Assembly: GCF_965248315.1 (NCBI RefSeq)
Contig: NZ_CBDFIX010000002.1
Span: 1,488,001 to 1,552,000, forward strand
DNA: 64,000 nucleotides
Reading direction: 5' to 3'
Source of the DNA: Ulvibacterium sp965248315
GTDB lineage: Bacteria; Bacteroidota; Bacteroidia; Flavobacteriales; Flavobacteriaceae
Shown one piece after another: positions 9,079 to 18,203 of the stretch (its first letter is position 1; the number at the start of each line of letters is the position of its first letter). Position numbers and translations under genes: made by a program. Under the pieces are notes generated by a model. That model was not told the DNA's origin. It made no database searches and was given only the letters and a program-made list of their open reading frames with translations.

Positions 9079-9086
9079 TAAGTTTG
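9079..9086 (+). promoter_or_regulatory. Bacteroidota-type -7 element for hemN
   Basis: TAAGTTTG matches TAnnTTTG exactly and lies 20 bases before the hemN ATG. No strong -33 TTG is seen at the usual distance, as expected for a promoter that depends on an activator bound at 9044-9055. Confidence 0.55.
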
Positions 9087-9106
9087 TAAGTAAACAAACT
9101 ATATCC

Positions 9107-10468
9107 ATGTGCAATCTCGTTCAAAAATATAATATTCCTGGTCCCCGTTATACCAGTTATCCTACGGTTCCCTATTGGAACATAAAGACTTTTTCTGGGA
9201 AGGAATGGAAATCTACCTTAAAGCGTAGTTTTGAAGAGAGCAATTCATCCGAGGGCATTAGTCTCTACATTCATTTGCCTTTTTGTGAAAGCATGTGTAC
9301 CTTTTGCGGATGCCATAAACGTATTACCAAGCGGCATGACGTTGAGGCTCCTTATATTGGGAATGTTTTAAAGGAATGGAGGTTGTACTGCGACTTATTT
9401 TCCGAAAAACCGATTATTAAGGAATTGCATTTGGGGGGAGGCACTCCCACCTTTTTTTCGCCCCTGAACTTAAAACGACTTATCAACGGAATTTTCAGTA
9501 CGGCCGTAAAATCGGATGACTATGAGTTTAGTTTTGAAGGCCATCCCAATAATACCACCAAAGAACATCTACAGGCCTTGTACGATGTGGGTTTCAAACG
9601 GGTAAGCTATGGCATACAGGACTATAACCTAACCGTTCAAAAGGCAATTCATAGGATACAACCTTTTGAAAATGTTAAGAATGTTACGGAATGGGCCCGT
9701 GAAATAGGCTACGAATCCATAGGCCATGATATCATTTTCGGATTGCCCCATCAGACTTTGGCCAATATTGAACAGACCATAACCATGACCGGGGCCTTAA
9801 AACCGGACCGATTGGCTTTCTATAGCTATGCACATGTTCCATGGTTAAAGGGCAATGGACAGCGAGGCTATAGGGATGAAGATCTTCCATCAGGCGAAGA
9901 AAAACGAAAGCAGTATGAAACCGGAAAGAAACTATTGATCAAAGCTGGGTACCATGAAATAGGCATGGATCACTTTGCTCTTTCTTCCGATGGACTTTAT
10001 ACCTCCATGGTGTCCGGAAAGTTGCATCGCAATTTTATGGGTTATACGGCTTCCAAGACTCAATTGATGATTGGTTTGGGGGTTTCCAGTATAAGTGATA
10101 GCTGGTACAGTTTCGCCCAAAACGTAAAGAGTCTTGAAGAGTATTCCCATCTTGTAGAAAATGATATCATTCCTATCTATAGAGGTCATATTCTAACAAA
10201 TGAGGACCAGATTATCAGAAAACACATTTTGAATTTAATGTGCAGATTTGAAACCTCATGGAGTAACACGGATTTACACTTCCCATCGTTACCCTCGGTA
10301 TTGGATCGCCTACATGAAATGGAACTGGACCATTTGATAGAAATTCGCCCAAATCAAATTAAGGTAACCCATAAAGGAAGGCCCTTTATCCGTAATATTT
10401 GTATGGCCTTTGACCTTCTTCTCCATAGAAAAACACCGGAGACACGTTTATTCTCCATGACAGTTTAA
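9107..10468 (+). CDS. hemN: Oxygen-independent coproporphyrinogen III oxidase (radical SAM)
   Basis: The protein has 453 residues from ATG 9107; an in-frame TTG at 9065 is less likely because the FNR and -7 elements lie around it. The family opening YNIPGPRYTSYPTVPYW is followed by the radical-SAM cluster motif CESMCTFCGC (cysteines 60, 64, 67) and LHLGGGTPTFF. It converts coproporphyrinogen III to protoporphyrinogen IX without oxygen, in the cytoplasm. An FNR-like dyad and -7 element precede it, and a universal stress gene follows at 14 bases. This fits induction at low oxygen together with the cbb3 oxidase. Confidence 0.95.
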   Translation: MCNLVQKYNIPGPRYTSYPTVPYWNIKTFSGKEWKSTLKRSFEESNSSEGISLYIHLPFCESMCTFCGCHKRITKRHDVEAPYIGNVLKEWRLYCDLFSEKPIIKELHLGGGTPTFFSPLNLKRLINGIFSTAVKSDDYEFSFEGHPNNTTKEHLQALYDVGFKRVSYGIQDYNLTVQKAIHRIQPFENVKNVTEWAREIGYESIGHDIIFGLPHQTLANIEQTITMTGALKPDRLAFYSYAHVPWLKGNGQRGYRDEDLPSGEEKRKQYETGKKLLIKAGYHEIGMDHFALSSDGLYTSMVSGKLHRNFMGYTASKTQLMIGLGVSSISDSWYSFAQNVKSLEEYSHLVENDIIPIYRGHILTNEDQIIRKHILNLMCRFETSWSNTDLHFPSLPSVLDRLHEMELDHLIEIRPNQIKVTHKGRPFIRNICMAFDLLLHRKTPETRLFSMTV

Positions 10469-10482
10469 CCCAAAAAAGCAGT

Positions 10483-11313
10483 ATGATGAAAAACATTATA
10501 GTACCCATAGACTTTTCGGAACAATCGGAACATGCACTTAAAGTGGCCGCCTCCCTGGCCAAAAAACACGGCTCGGAAATCCTGGCCCTCCATATGTTGG
10601 AGTTGAACCAAGCGATGGTCTCTTCTTCAGAAGGATTTCATCCCGAGCAAACCGTATTTTTGATAAAATTGGCGGAGAAAAGATTTTCTGACTTTCTGGA
10701 TAAACCGTATTTGAAAGGAATTTCGATTACCCCGATCGTAAAGCATTTTAAAGTTTTTAGCGAGGTGAACCAAGTTGCCAAAAAACACAACGCAGAACTT
10801 ATCGTCATGGGTTCCCATGGTACGGATGGGCTTAAGGAGATTTTTGTAGGCTCCAATGCGGAAAAAGTAGTACGGAATGCCACCATACCGGTTTTGGTTA
10901 TTAAGGATGAATTGCCTGATTTTAAAATAGACCGTTTTGTTTTCGCCTGTGATTTTAGGGATGATAACATGTTGGCTTTTCAAAAAGCCAAGGACTTTGC
11001 CAAAATGCTGTCCGCAAAATTGGATCTGGTCTACATCAATACTCCAGGGGACAATTTTTTAAGCACCAAGGATGCATACGATCGTATAAATAAATTCCTC
11101 AGAAAGTCCAATACAGGTATGGAAGTGGAGATTTATAATGATTATAGTGTTGAAAAAGGTATCCTTAACTATAGTGAGATGAGTGGCGCCGATATTATCG
11201 GGATTTCAACACATGGACGTAAGGGGCTTTCCCATTTCTTTATGGGCAGTATAGGGGAAGATTTGGCCAACCACTCAAAGATTCCAGTAGTTACCTTTAA
11301 AATTAATAATTGA
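10483..11313 (+). CDS. Universal stress protein, two tandem Usp domains
   Basis: The 276-residue protein has two Usp domains. The first begins NIIVPIDFSEQSEHALKVA and ends with the ATP-loop pattern GSHGTDGLKEIFVGSNAEKV. The second ends with STHGRKGLSHFFMGS, which keeps the G-2X-G-9X-G(S/T) spacing. It lies 14 bases after hemN on the same strand and is followed by a terminator at 11340, so it is the last gene of a two-gene, probably FNR-controlled operon. The role is cytoplasmic stress adaptation of unknown detail, as in other hypoxia-linked Usp proteins. A paralogue at 49529 has its own FNR-like site. Confidence 0.9.
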   Translation: MMKNIIVPIDFSEQSEHALKVAASLAKKHGSEILALHMLELNQAMVSSSEGFHPEQTVFLIKLAEKRFSDFLDKPYLKGISITPIVKHFKVFSEVNQVAKKHNAELIVMGSHGTDGLKEIFVGSNAEKVVRNATIPVLVIKDELPDFKIDRFVFACDFRDDNMLAFQKAKDFAKMLSAKLDLVYINTPGDNFLSTKDAYDRINKFLRKSNTGMEVEIYNDYSVEKGILNYSEMSGADIIGISTHGRKGLSHFFMGSIGEDLANHSKIPVVTFKINN

Positions 11314-11339
11314 TGATTTTTTTGTTTCGTTGATGCTCT

Positions 11340-11369
11340 AAAGGGAAGCCGGTTCGGTTTCCCTTTTTT
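11340..11369 (+). terminator. Rho-independent terminator after hemN-usp
   Basis: AAAGGGAAGCC pairs with GGTTTCCCTTT around a five-base loop (GGTTC), and the T-run TTTTTT follows. The 11-bp stem with one G-U pair and trailing T residues is a standard intrinsic terminator for the operon ending at 11313. Confidence 0.8.
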
Positions 11370-11480
11370 GTTTCGGTGGGAATAAAAAAATCCCTAATTT
11401 ACATGGGTTATTCTATCGTAGCACTAGGGTTTTACGATTTGAGTACGTTATCCATACAAAACAATTTATATTTTACCATT

Positions 11481-12935
11481 ATGAAGTTTACCACTAACAA
11501 ACTAAGCCGTATAATGAACGGGGATTCAAAGAAGAAAAAAGAAGATGAGGCCAAAGGCAGACGGTCTTTTTTGAAAAAGGCCGGATTAGGGGGCCTTAGT
11601 CTTGCAAGTTTTACCGGGGCCTCTGCCCATATTGGGGATCAGATTGCCTACGCTTCCCAGAATGTTAACAGAAATTCCAGTCCCTCCGATCTTAAAATTA
11701 CCGATTTGAGAATTGCGGAAATTGGAGGCGATGTGGTGTTTAGGACCCCAATTGTCCGCATCTATACCAATCAAGGAATTGTGGGACATGGTGATGTACG
11801 CGATGGCGCTGCAAAGGAATATGCATTATTCTTAAAGAGCAGGTTGCTGGGTGAAAACCCCTGTAATGTGGAACGCCTATTTGGTATCATAAAGCAGTTT
11901 GGACATCATGGAAGGCAAGGTGGTGGAGTATCCGGTGTGGAAATGGCATTATGGGATTTGGCCGGAAAGGCGTACAATGTTCCGGTGTACCAAATGTTAG
12001 GTGGAAAATATAGGGATAAGGTAAGGGTATACTGTGATACCACAGTTTCCAAAGACCCGGTTGAATATGCCAATAGGATGCAGGCTAGGATAGACCAAGG
12101 ATATACCGCTTTAAAAATGGATATCGGTATTAATTTGATCAAGGATATACCTGGAGCACTTATCAATGGTCATGAGGCAGACTATAATCCATATCAACAT
12201 CAGTCCACAAAGTATAATATGACAAAGCATCCTTTTACAAGGATACAGATTACGGAGAAGGGGGTTGATAAATTGATGGAATATTTAGATGTAATGCGTT
12301 CCAAAATAGGGTATGACGTTCCTATGGGAACGGATCATTGGGGCCATATTGGGGTCAACGAGGCCATTAAGCTGGCAAGGGCTTCAGAGCGCTATAATTT
12401 GGCCTATATGGAAGATGTCATTCCATGGCAATATACCGATCAATGGAGGGAAATTACGGAATCATCAACTACCCCCACCCAGACAGGTGAAGATATTTAT
12501 AGGCTTGAAGGCGGTTTTGAGGAACTGATCAAGACCAGGGCTGTGGATATCGTACATCCAGACCCTAACACTGCGGGAGGTATCTTGGAAACAAAACGCA
12601 TAGGTGATTTTGCTTCCAAACATGGTATTGGTTTCATGCATCACCATGCAGCTGGCCCCGTGTCTTTCCTGGGCTGTGTGCATAGTGCAGCGGCTACGGA
12701 GAACTTCATGTGGCTAGAACATCATGCCGTAGATAAAAAGGATTGGGAAAATCTGGTTACCGGTTTTGATGGACCTATTGTAAAAGACGGTTATGTAACC
12801 GTACCGGAAAAACCTGGTATTGGTGTAGAACTCAATGAGGAAGTGGTAAAGAAATACCTCGTCAAGGGCGAGAAACTGTTCGCACCCACCCCGGAATGGG
12901 ACAAGATGCGGGCATGGGATAGGCTTTGGAGTTAA
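11481..12935 (+). CDS. Tat-exported enolase-superfamily enzyme (mandelate racemase/galactonate dehydratase-like)
   Basis: The protein has about 484 residues from ATG 11481; the open frame reaches back to a GTG at 11376 but ATG 11481, or ATG 11514, places the twin-arginine leader (GRRSFLKKAGLGGLSL) near the start. The enolase-superfamily N-domain is followed by a barrel with GYTALKMDIG (catalytic lysine region) and metal ligands in MGTDHWG, YMEDVIPW and TQTGEDIYR. A late FMHHHAAGP could hold the base. It should dehydrate or epimerise a sugar acid outside the cytoplasm, which is unusual for the family. Neighbours are sugar-type exported enzymes. Confidence 0.83.
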   Translation: MKFTTNKLSRIMNGDSKKKKEDEAKGRRSFLKKAGLGGLSLASFTGASAHIGDQIAYASQNVNRNSSPSDLKITDLRIAEIGGDVVFRTPIVRIYTNQGIVGHGDVRDGAAKEYALFLKSRLLGENPCNVERLFGIIKQFGHHGRQGGGVSGVEMALWDLAGKAYNVPVYQMLGGKYRDKVRVYCDTTVSKDPVEYANRMQARIDQGYTALKMDIGINLIKDIPGALINGHEADYNPYQHQSTKYNMTKHPFTRIQITEKGVDKLMEYLDVMRSKIGYDVPMGTDHWGHIGVNEAIKLARASERYNLAYMEDVIPWQYTDQWREITESSTTPTQTGEDIYRLEGGFEELIKTRAVDIVHPDPNTAGGILETKRIGDFASKHGIGFMHHHAAGPVSFLGCVHSAAATENFMWLEHHAVDKKDWENLVTGFDGPIVKDGYVTVPEKPGIGVELNEEVVKKYLVKGEKLFAPTPEWDKMRAWDRLWS

Positions 12936-12943
12936 TCCAGATC

Positions 12944-13816
12944 CTATTCTTTTTTAAGCATGGGAAACAATCTTTTGATTTCGGTTTCGGAGGGTTGTTT
13001 CCCATATTCACATATTTCAAACCCTTCTGCATGCTTTGCGTTTGCCGCCTTGGCACCGTACCATGTTTTTAGGCACTCCAAGGTTGCCGTATTGGGTTTA
13101 CGCGATCGCCAATTGGCCAAAAATTCCAATCGCCCCTTTTTGTCCTTGGGTACTTTGTCCAAATTACCGGATGTCCAAGGAAGCCAATCAAAAAATTGGG
13201 ATTCGTGTGCCGCCATAGCATGAATTTTCTGATCAAAAACATCGTCTATGATAACGGCAATATCCGGTTCAAACGGACTGGGTTTTTGAAATCCATCTTC
13301 AGAATACAAAAAAACCGGATTTTTTTTCAAGGGAGGAGTATCGGCGGCAACATTGGGAACAATGACCATATAGGCCGCATCCTGCACCAAGACTCCCGTG
13401 TACCTATGATCCGGATGGTAATCGTTGGGTCTAGGGGCGATTACGATATCCGCATTCCATTTCCGAATTTCCCGGATGACCTTCAGCCGATTTTCCAAGG
13501 TCGGCATTAATTCCCCATCGTGGTTGTCAAGAACGGTATATTCCACCCCAAATCGTTTTCCGGCTTCTTTGGCCTCCGCAATACGAATTTTGGCCAGCTC
13601 ACCGCCTCCCATGGCATAATGTCCCGCATCGCCATTGGTCAAGGAGACGAATTTCACTTTATGGCCCATTTTTGAAAAGAGAATGGCAGTACCTCCGGCA
13701 TCTATATCACAATCATCCGGATGTGCGCCAAATACGATAACATTCAACGGATTTTCTTGGGCAGACATAAACAATGAAATTAAGAACGAACAAAGGAAAA
13801 ACAGAACTCTTTTCAT
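12944..13816 (-). CDS. Exported PIG-L family (LmbE-like) zinc deacetylase
   Basis: The protein has 290 residues with a signal peptide (MKRVLFFLCSFLISLFMSAQ) from ATG 13816; the frame reaches a TTG at 13825, but ATG gives a cleaner leader. The zinc motif AHPDDCDIDAGG is at about residues 35-46 and a second metal ligand region is PNDYHPDHR. PIG-L enzymes remove N-acetyl groups from amino-sugar conjugates. It follows the Gfo/Idh/MocA gene at 13833 by 16 bases on the same strand, and it converges with the enolase-superfamily gene at eight bases. Substrate is not determinable; an exported amino-sugar glycan is a reasonable guess. Confidence 0.88.
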   Translation of the reverse strand: MKRVLFFLCSFLISLFMSAQENPLNVIVFGAHPDDCDIDAGGTAILFSKMGHKVKFVSLTNGDAGHYAMGGGELAKIRIAEAKEAGKRFGVEYTVLDNHDGELMPTLENRLKVIREIRKWNADIVIAPRPNDYHPDHRYTGVLVQDAAYMVIVPNVAADTPPLKKNPVFLYSEDGFQKPSPFEPDIAVIIDDVFDQKIHAMAAHESQFFDWLPWTSGNLDKVPKDKKGRLEFLANWRSRKPNTATLECLKTWYGAKAANAKHAEGFEICEYGKQPSETEIKRLFPMLKKE

Positions 13817-13832
13817 AAGGAACAAACTAGGA

Positions 13833-15224
13833 TTACATTAGCTTCATGGAAACAGGGTCCCAATCAACCGGTGATTTTTTGTAATAACTATCATTAGCCA
13901 AAAGCGCGGCTCCCGCGGCCCTTAATCCAAAGGTAGGGTCTTGAATTACTTTTCCTTTTCCTCGGACGGCTGTAAAGAAGTTATAAAAATGGTCATGGTG
14001 GGCACCTTTATAATTTCTTGGTGCTTCCCAAGTGGTACCGCCAGTGTTTAAGGCCGAATCCCGAGTTTCTAAATTTTGGGCGGCATAGCCTTCACGTATT
14101 TTCTCCTGTGTGGCTTCCGTAAAGGCCACCATAGAATAACCACCAGGAACCATGCCCAATTTAGATCGCCTTACGGTAACCGAATTTTGTCCTACTTCCA
14201 TTTCACCTTCCGTTCCTATCAATTTAAAGCCGCCGCCACCACCAGAGCCTGCTATGAAATTGATTCGAAAAGCGGCATTGAATGCGGCATGGGTATCGGT
14301 TTTTGGATAGTCATAAAGAGTTATGCTAACATCGGGCACATCGCGACCGTCATTCCAATAGCGGAGTCCACCTGTGGCCAAGGCCCGGTTTGGACCATGG
14401 GAACTAATGACATGATTCAAGGTAGAAAAAGCATGTACAAAAAGGTCACCCGCAACCCCGGTACCATAGTCCTGATAGTTACGCCACCTAAAGAATCTTT
14501 TTAACTCGTAAGGTACCTTTGGCGCATTGCCCAGAAACGTATCAAAATCTACTGAATCGGGACTGGCATCTGGTGGAATAGGGTATTGCCAAGCTCCCTC
14601 GGCCGAGTAACGGTCGTTGTAAAAGTCCAACATCACGATTTCTCCTATTGCGCCATCTTCGTAGAGTTGTTTGGCCTTTTCATTCCCTAGTGAGGACATC
14701 CCCTGACTCCCGATCTGGCAAATCTTTCCCGTGGATTTTTGTGTGGAGATAATTTCTTGACCGTCCTGCCATTGCTGTACCATTGGTTTTTCACAATAGA
14801 CATGCTTACCGGCTTTTAGGGCATCAACCGCAATTTTCTTATGCCAATGATCCGGAGTGGCCACAATGACGGCATCAATATCCTTTCGGTTCAGGAGTTT
14901 GCGATAATCCCGGGTAACGAAAATATCATCGCCCCAAAGTTCCTTGGCACGATCCAATCTTCCGGAGTATAGATCACAGGCAGCGACCAATTTTACACCG
15001 GAAACAGATAGTGCAGCCCTTGTATCGTAAATACCCTGTATCCCGGAGCCAATCAGTCCCAAATTAATTTGGTCATTGGCCGTGTATTGCTCATCAAGGT
15101 AATCTCGTTTCATTAAAACTTTTTCACCTTCTGAGGCAGAAATAAAAAATGGTGCCGAGGTCATGGCAGCGGAACCTAATGTGGCCTTTTTCAAAAATGA
15201 CCTTCTGGACGGATTTTTCTTCAT
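13833..15224 (-). CDS. Tat-exported Gfo/Idh/MocA-family oxidoreductase
   Basis: The protein has 463 residues. A twin-arginine leader (PSRRSFLKKATLGSAAMT) precedes an NAD(P) fold with GLIGSGIQGIYDTR, and the family signature CEKPMVQQWQDG follows the PDHWH loop (residues about 130-155). Gfo/Idh/MocA enzymes oxidise or reduce sugars or sugar derivatives using NAD(P). Export of a folded cofactor-bearing protein fits the Tat leader. It is the first gene of a two-gene operon with the PIG-L enzyme. It is not a close relative of the GH109-like enzyme at 6450, which lacks the CEKP signature. Confidence 0.87.
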   Translation of the reverse strand: MKKNPSRRSFLKKATLGSAAMTSAPFFISASEGEKVLMKRDYLDEQYTANDQINLGLIGSGIQGIYDTRAALSVSGVKLVAACDLYSGRLDRAKELWGDDIFVTRDYRKLLNRKDIDAVIVATPDHWHKKIAVDALKAGKHVYCEKPMVQQWQDGQEIISTQKSTGKICQIGSQGMSSLGNEKAKQLYEDGAIGEIVMLDFYNDRYSAEGAWQYPIPPDASPDSVDFDTFLGNAPKVPYELKRFFRWRNYQDYGTGVAGDLFVHAFSTLNHVISSHGPNRALATGGLRYWNDGRDVPDVSITLYDYPKTDTHAAFNAAFRINFIAGSGGGGGFKLIGTEGEMEVGQNSVTVRRSKLGMVPGGYSMVAFTEATQEKIREGYAAQNLETRDSALNTGGTTWEAPRNYKGAHHDHFYNFFTAVRGKGKVIQDPTFGLRAAGAALLANDSYYKKSPVDWDPVSMKLM

Positions 15225-15911
15225 TATTCTATAACTTTTGGATTTTAGTGGTTATGGCGATGGAAGTTACGTTTTTTGTTGTTCTGCTCCAAAGCACTTT
15301 TTAATTGTTAAAAATGGAGGCCCACATAGTTCAACCCTATTGATCTTTCAAGAACGCTTATCCTTTTAAAATTGGACATCTCGGCACTCCTGGGCTATAC
15401 CGGGGCGGTTTTCAAAAAATTCTTTGGTACTGACTTTGGCCTTCTGATTTCCCTTGTGGTGCTATTGTTTTGGACCATACTTCCTATATGGCGATTGGCC
15501 ATAAAATCAAAACGAAAGGATTTTTAACTCCGCAATTTCGAAATATTGCAAATGACAATTCCACAATTGGAATTTGATATATTAAAATGTCTAATTACAA
15601 CATATCCAGATTTTGTCATGGTATTTAAACCAATGAATGGCGAACTATTAAAACGCACGGAAATAGTAAACTTGTTCATCGTGGCGAGCAGATAGAACAT
15701 TCTAAGCGAACAAAAACAGTAGATTTTATAAGCTTGAGGTATCCACCCGCGGAGGGTCAATCGTAAGAACTACTAAAAAATACTAGGAATGGGATACTTT
15801 ATCCAAAGGAGTCTGCATTTGTATTTTCATGTCATAAAACGGCCATTTCTAGGGTTACATCTATGTTCAAATTAAAATGGTGTGATAATCTGTAATAAAA
15901 CCTTGGAAAGA
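15225..15911. other. Gene-free spacer containing a nosY 3' remnant
   Basis: The 687-base stretch between the Gfo/Idh/MocA gene and the sigma-54 activator has no intact gene. The only recognisable coding content is the 65-residue fragment at 15330-15527. From about 15530 to 15911 I see no clear coding or structured signal; a small minus-strand frame at 15524-15760 has no recognisable features. Confidence 0.6.
15330..15527 (+). pseudogene. nosY: 3' remnant of a NosY-type ABC permease
   Basis: A 65-codon open stretch directly after an in-frame TAG at 15327 translates to FNPIDLSRTLILLKLDISAL..., then YTGAVFKKFFG, a hydrophobic helix and a basic end KSKRKDF. I recognise this as the C-terminal end of the ABC-2 type permease NosY, which normally has about 240 residues and helps assemble nitrous oxide reductase. 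No start codon, no upstream homology and no nos neighbours are visible. The sequence is internally well preserved, so the loss looks recent or was caused by a deletion at this boundary. Confidence 0.7.
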
Positions 15912-18032
15912 CTAACTTTTTTTCAAGCCCACCTGTTTCTCAATACCTAATCGTTTCATTTTTGCAAAAAGGGTTTTGTCTTTCATATTTAAAATATTGG
16001 CTGCTCCTTTTGGGCCACTTACCCTCCATTTGGTGTAATTTAGAACATCAATTATGTAATCACGTTGCATAGACTCAAAGGACTTAAAATTTTCGGAAGA
16101 AATATTACCATTGGATTTAGGAATCCAAGTTCCCGGGTTAAGTGTAGTACCATTTTCAATAATAACAGCGCGTTCTATCAAGTTTTCAAGTTCCCTTATA
16201 TTCCCAGGGAAATTGTAGGCCATCAACAGTTCTATTGTTCTTTTGGACAACCGCTTAAATGCTTTACCCGCTTTTACGGAATACTTTTCTAGAAAATATT
16301 GTGCCAGTAAAGGAATATCTTCTTTGCGTGCTCTAAGTGGTATGTTATGAATTGGAAACACATTAAGCCTATAGTACAGATCCTCTCTAAAAGTCCCTTC
16401 TTTAACCATATCTTCCAAGTTGCGATTGGTCGCAGCAACAATTCGCACATCTACCTGTATGGTCTTATTGCTTCCCAGAGCATCAAATTCTCCTTCCTGT
16501 AACACGCGTAATAGTTTTGGCTGCAAGTCCAAGGGCAATTCTCCTATTTCATCCAGAAATATTGTCCCTCCATCGGCAAGCGAAAACTTTCCTATTTTAT
16601 CCTGTACTGCGCCCGTAAAAGCACCTTTTTTGTGACCAAAGAGTTCGCTTTCTATAAGCTCCTTCGGCAAGGTTGCACAATTAATCTTTATGAGTGGCCT
16701 CTCTTTCCGAATACTGTTATTATGTACTGCGCTAGCCAGTAATTCTTTACCTGTACCTGATTCTCCTGTAATTAATACCGTTGTATCTGTAGGGGCAACC
16801 TGATTTACTTGCTCCAGGATTCGCGAATAAGAGTTGCTTTTGCAAACGATATTATCGGCGTTAATTTTGCTGCTGATTTCTTCTTGCAAATATTCATTTT
16901 CATTTTCCAGTCTTTCTTTCAAGGACTTTATTTCCTCTAAAGCTTCAAAAAGCTTTAAATCGCGCATTTTCCGTTCGGTAATATTTCTTACTACGGCACA
17001 ATTAATGTCCTGCCCTTCATACACTAAATGATTGGCAACAATATCTGCCGGGAACTTGGTGCCGTCTTTTCTAGTTACAAGCCATTCCATATGCATTGAA
17101 CCCTTCTCTTTTAGTTCATCAAAGTGACCATGCCACCATTCTTTGGTAATATTTGCATCTAGATCATAGATATAGAAATCATCAAGTTGCTTTCGTGAAA
17201 AACCCAGTTGTCTTGAAACAGTATCGCTATAATGTAGCAGCTTGCCTTCTCGGTTATATACATAAACCAAGTCTTGTGCATTATCAATTATCTCTTTAAA
17301 TAATTTAAGCCGATTTTCTTTTTGTTGTTGTTCGGTAACATCTTGGTATATGCCTATAATTTTAAAAAGATTGTCCCCTTTCTTAATAGGTTTGGCTATA
17401 GCTCGAATAAATTTTGACGGGTCTGATTTGGATTCTAAAATCTCGTCAAACTCCGCTCCATTTCTCCATAAATTTTTAAAAAGTATTTTGGCTTTTTCTT
17501 CGTCCTTGAAAAACTTAACTGCATTGCCAGGCGCAAAATGGTCTTTATTACTTGTTTCCATTATACAAAAAGCCTCCTCGGTTACCAATATGGATTTGTC
17601 CTGCATATTGAATGTCCAGCCCCCAACATTAGCGATAGACTCCGTATCTCGCAACAAACTTCTGTAAAAACTGGACTCGGTAATATCATTGATAATGGAA
17701 CATATCAGCTCTTTTCCATTATTTGAGAAAAATTGAGCAAAAACCTCGGCTTCATAAAACTTCCCAGACTTAGTTTTATGAATAGCTTTAAAATACTGAG
17801 CCTTTTCTTGCTTAATAGTTTCCCAATGGGCTTTCCAACTTTCCTTCGTCACTGTCACATTTAAATCAAATATGGAAAGCTTCATCAGCTCGGACTTTTT
17901 ATAGCCTAACCGCTTGCAAAACTTGGCATTGGCATAAATAATCTTCCCCGATTCCGATGCCCAAATCACCTCGTAGGGCAAGGCGTCGATCAGCCATTCT
18001 TTTATTGATAATTCGTGATGTAAGGCAACCAT
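15912..18032 (-). CDS. Sigma-54-dependent transcriptional activator with three PAS domains
   Basis: The 706-residue protein has PAS domains at about 10-120, 125-235 and 240-355, a short coiled coil to about 390, then the AAA+ activator domain. The core has Walker A GESGTGKE (423-430), the sigma-54 contact loop GAFTGA (470-475) and Walker B FLDEIGE (493-498). A Fis-like HTH closes the protein (KGAANILNMKDKTLFAKMKRLG). It has no receiver domain, so it should sense a small ligand or redox state directly through PAS. It is divergent from the pirin gene, whose upstream region carries a TTGGCAC element. Control of the 18.2-26.6 kb genes is inferred from this. Confidence 0.92.
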   Translation of the reverse strand: MVALHHELSIKEWLIDALPYEVIWASESGKIIYANAKFCKRLGYKKSELMKLSIFDLNVTVTKESWKAHWETIKQEKAQYFKAIHKTKSGKFYEAEVFAQFFSNNGKELICSIINDITESSFYRSLLRDTESIANVGGWTFNMQDKSILVTEEAFCIMETSNKDHFAPGNAVKFFKDEEKAKILFKNLWRNGAEFDEILESKSDPSKFIRAIAKPIKKGDNLFKIIGIYQDVTEQQQKENRLKLFKEIIDNAQDLVYVYNREGKLLHYSDTVSRQLGFSRKQLDDFYIYDLDANITKEWWHGHFDELKEKGSMHMEWLVTRKDGTKFPADIVANHLVYEGQDINCAVVRNITERKMRDLKLFEALEEIKSLKERLENENEYLQEEISSKINADNIVCKSNSYSRILEQVNQVAPTDTTVLITGESGTGKELLASAVHNNSIRKERPLIKINCATLPKELIESELFGHKKGAFTGAVQDKIGKFSLADGGTIFLDEIGELPLDLQPKLLRVLQEGEFDALGSNKTIQVDVRIVAATNRNLEDMVKEGTFREDLYYRLNVFPIHNIPLRARKEDIPLLAQYFLEKYSVKAGKAFKRLSKRTIELLMAYNFPGNIRELENLIERAVIIENGTTLNPGTWIPKSNGNISSENFKSFESMQRDYIIDVLNYTKWRVSGPKGAANILNMKDKTLFAKMKRLGIEKQVGLKKS

Positions 18033-18081
18033 TTTTATCGCTTTTTAAATGTTAAAATTAGCAAAAAAATTCTCAAATAAT

Positions 18082-18121
18082 AGAATATTCTTAAAAAAGG
18101 GAAAGCTATATCCGTGATATA
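18082..18121. promoter_or_regulatory. Inverted repeats, candidate upstream activator sites
   Basis: Two dyads lie between the activator and the pirin promoter: AGAATATTCT (18082-18091) and TATATC-CGT-GATATA (18107-18121). Their centres are about 74 and 46 bases before the -24 GG. Sigma-54 activators often bind dyads in this range, but A/T-rich palindromes also arise by chance. Confidence 0.35.
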
Positions 18122-18157
18122 TATGTGTAAAATAATGAATATCAATACTTTATTTGT

Positions 18158-18174
18158 TTGGCACAAGGTTGGTT
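18158..18174 (+). promoter_or_regulatory. Candidate sigma-54 (-24/-12) promoter for the pirin operon
   Basis: TTGGCACAAGGTTGGTT has a perfect -24 half (TTGGCAC) and a weaker -12 half. The GG of -24 is followed at the obligatory ten-base interval by GT rather than GC. It lies 30 bases before the pirin ATG and next to the divergent sigma-54 activator, which raises its likelihood. Confidence 0.5.
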
Positions 18175-18203
18175 TAATATCTGTCTAAAAAATTCAACAA
18201 AAA

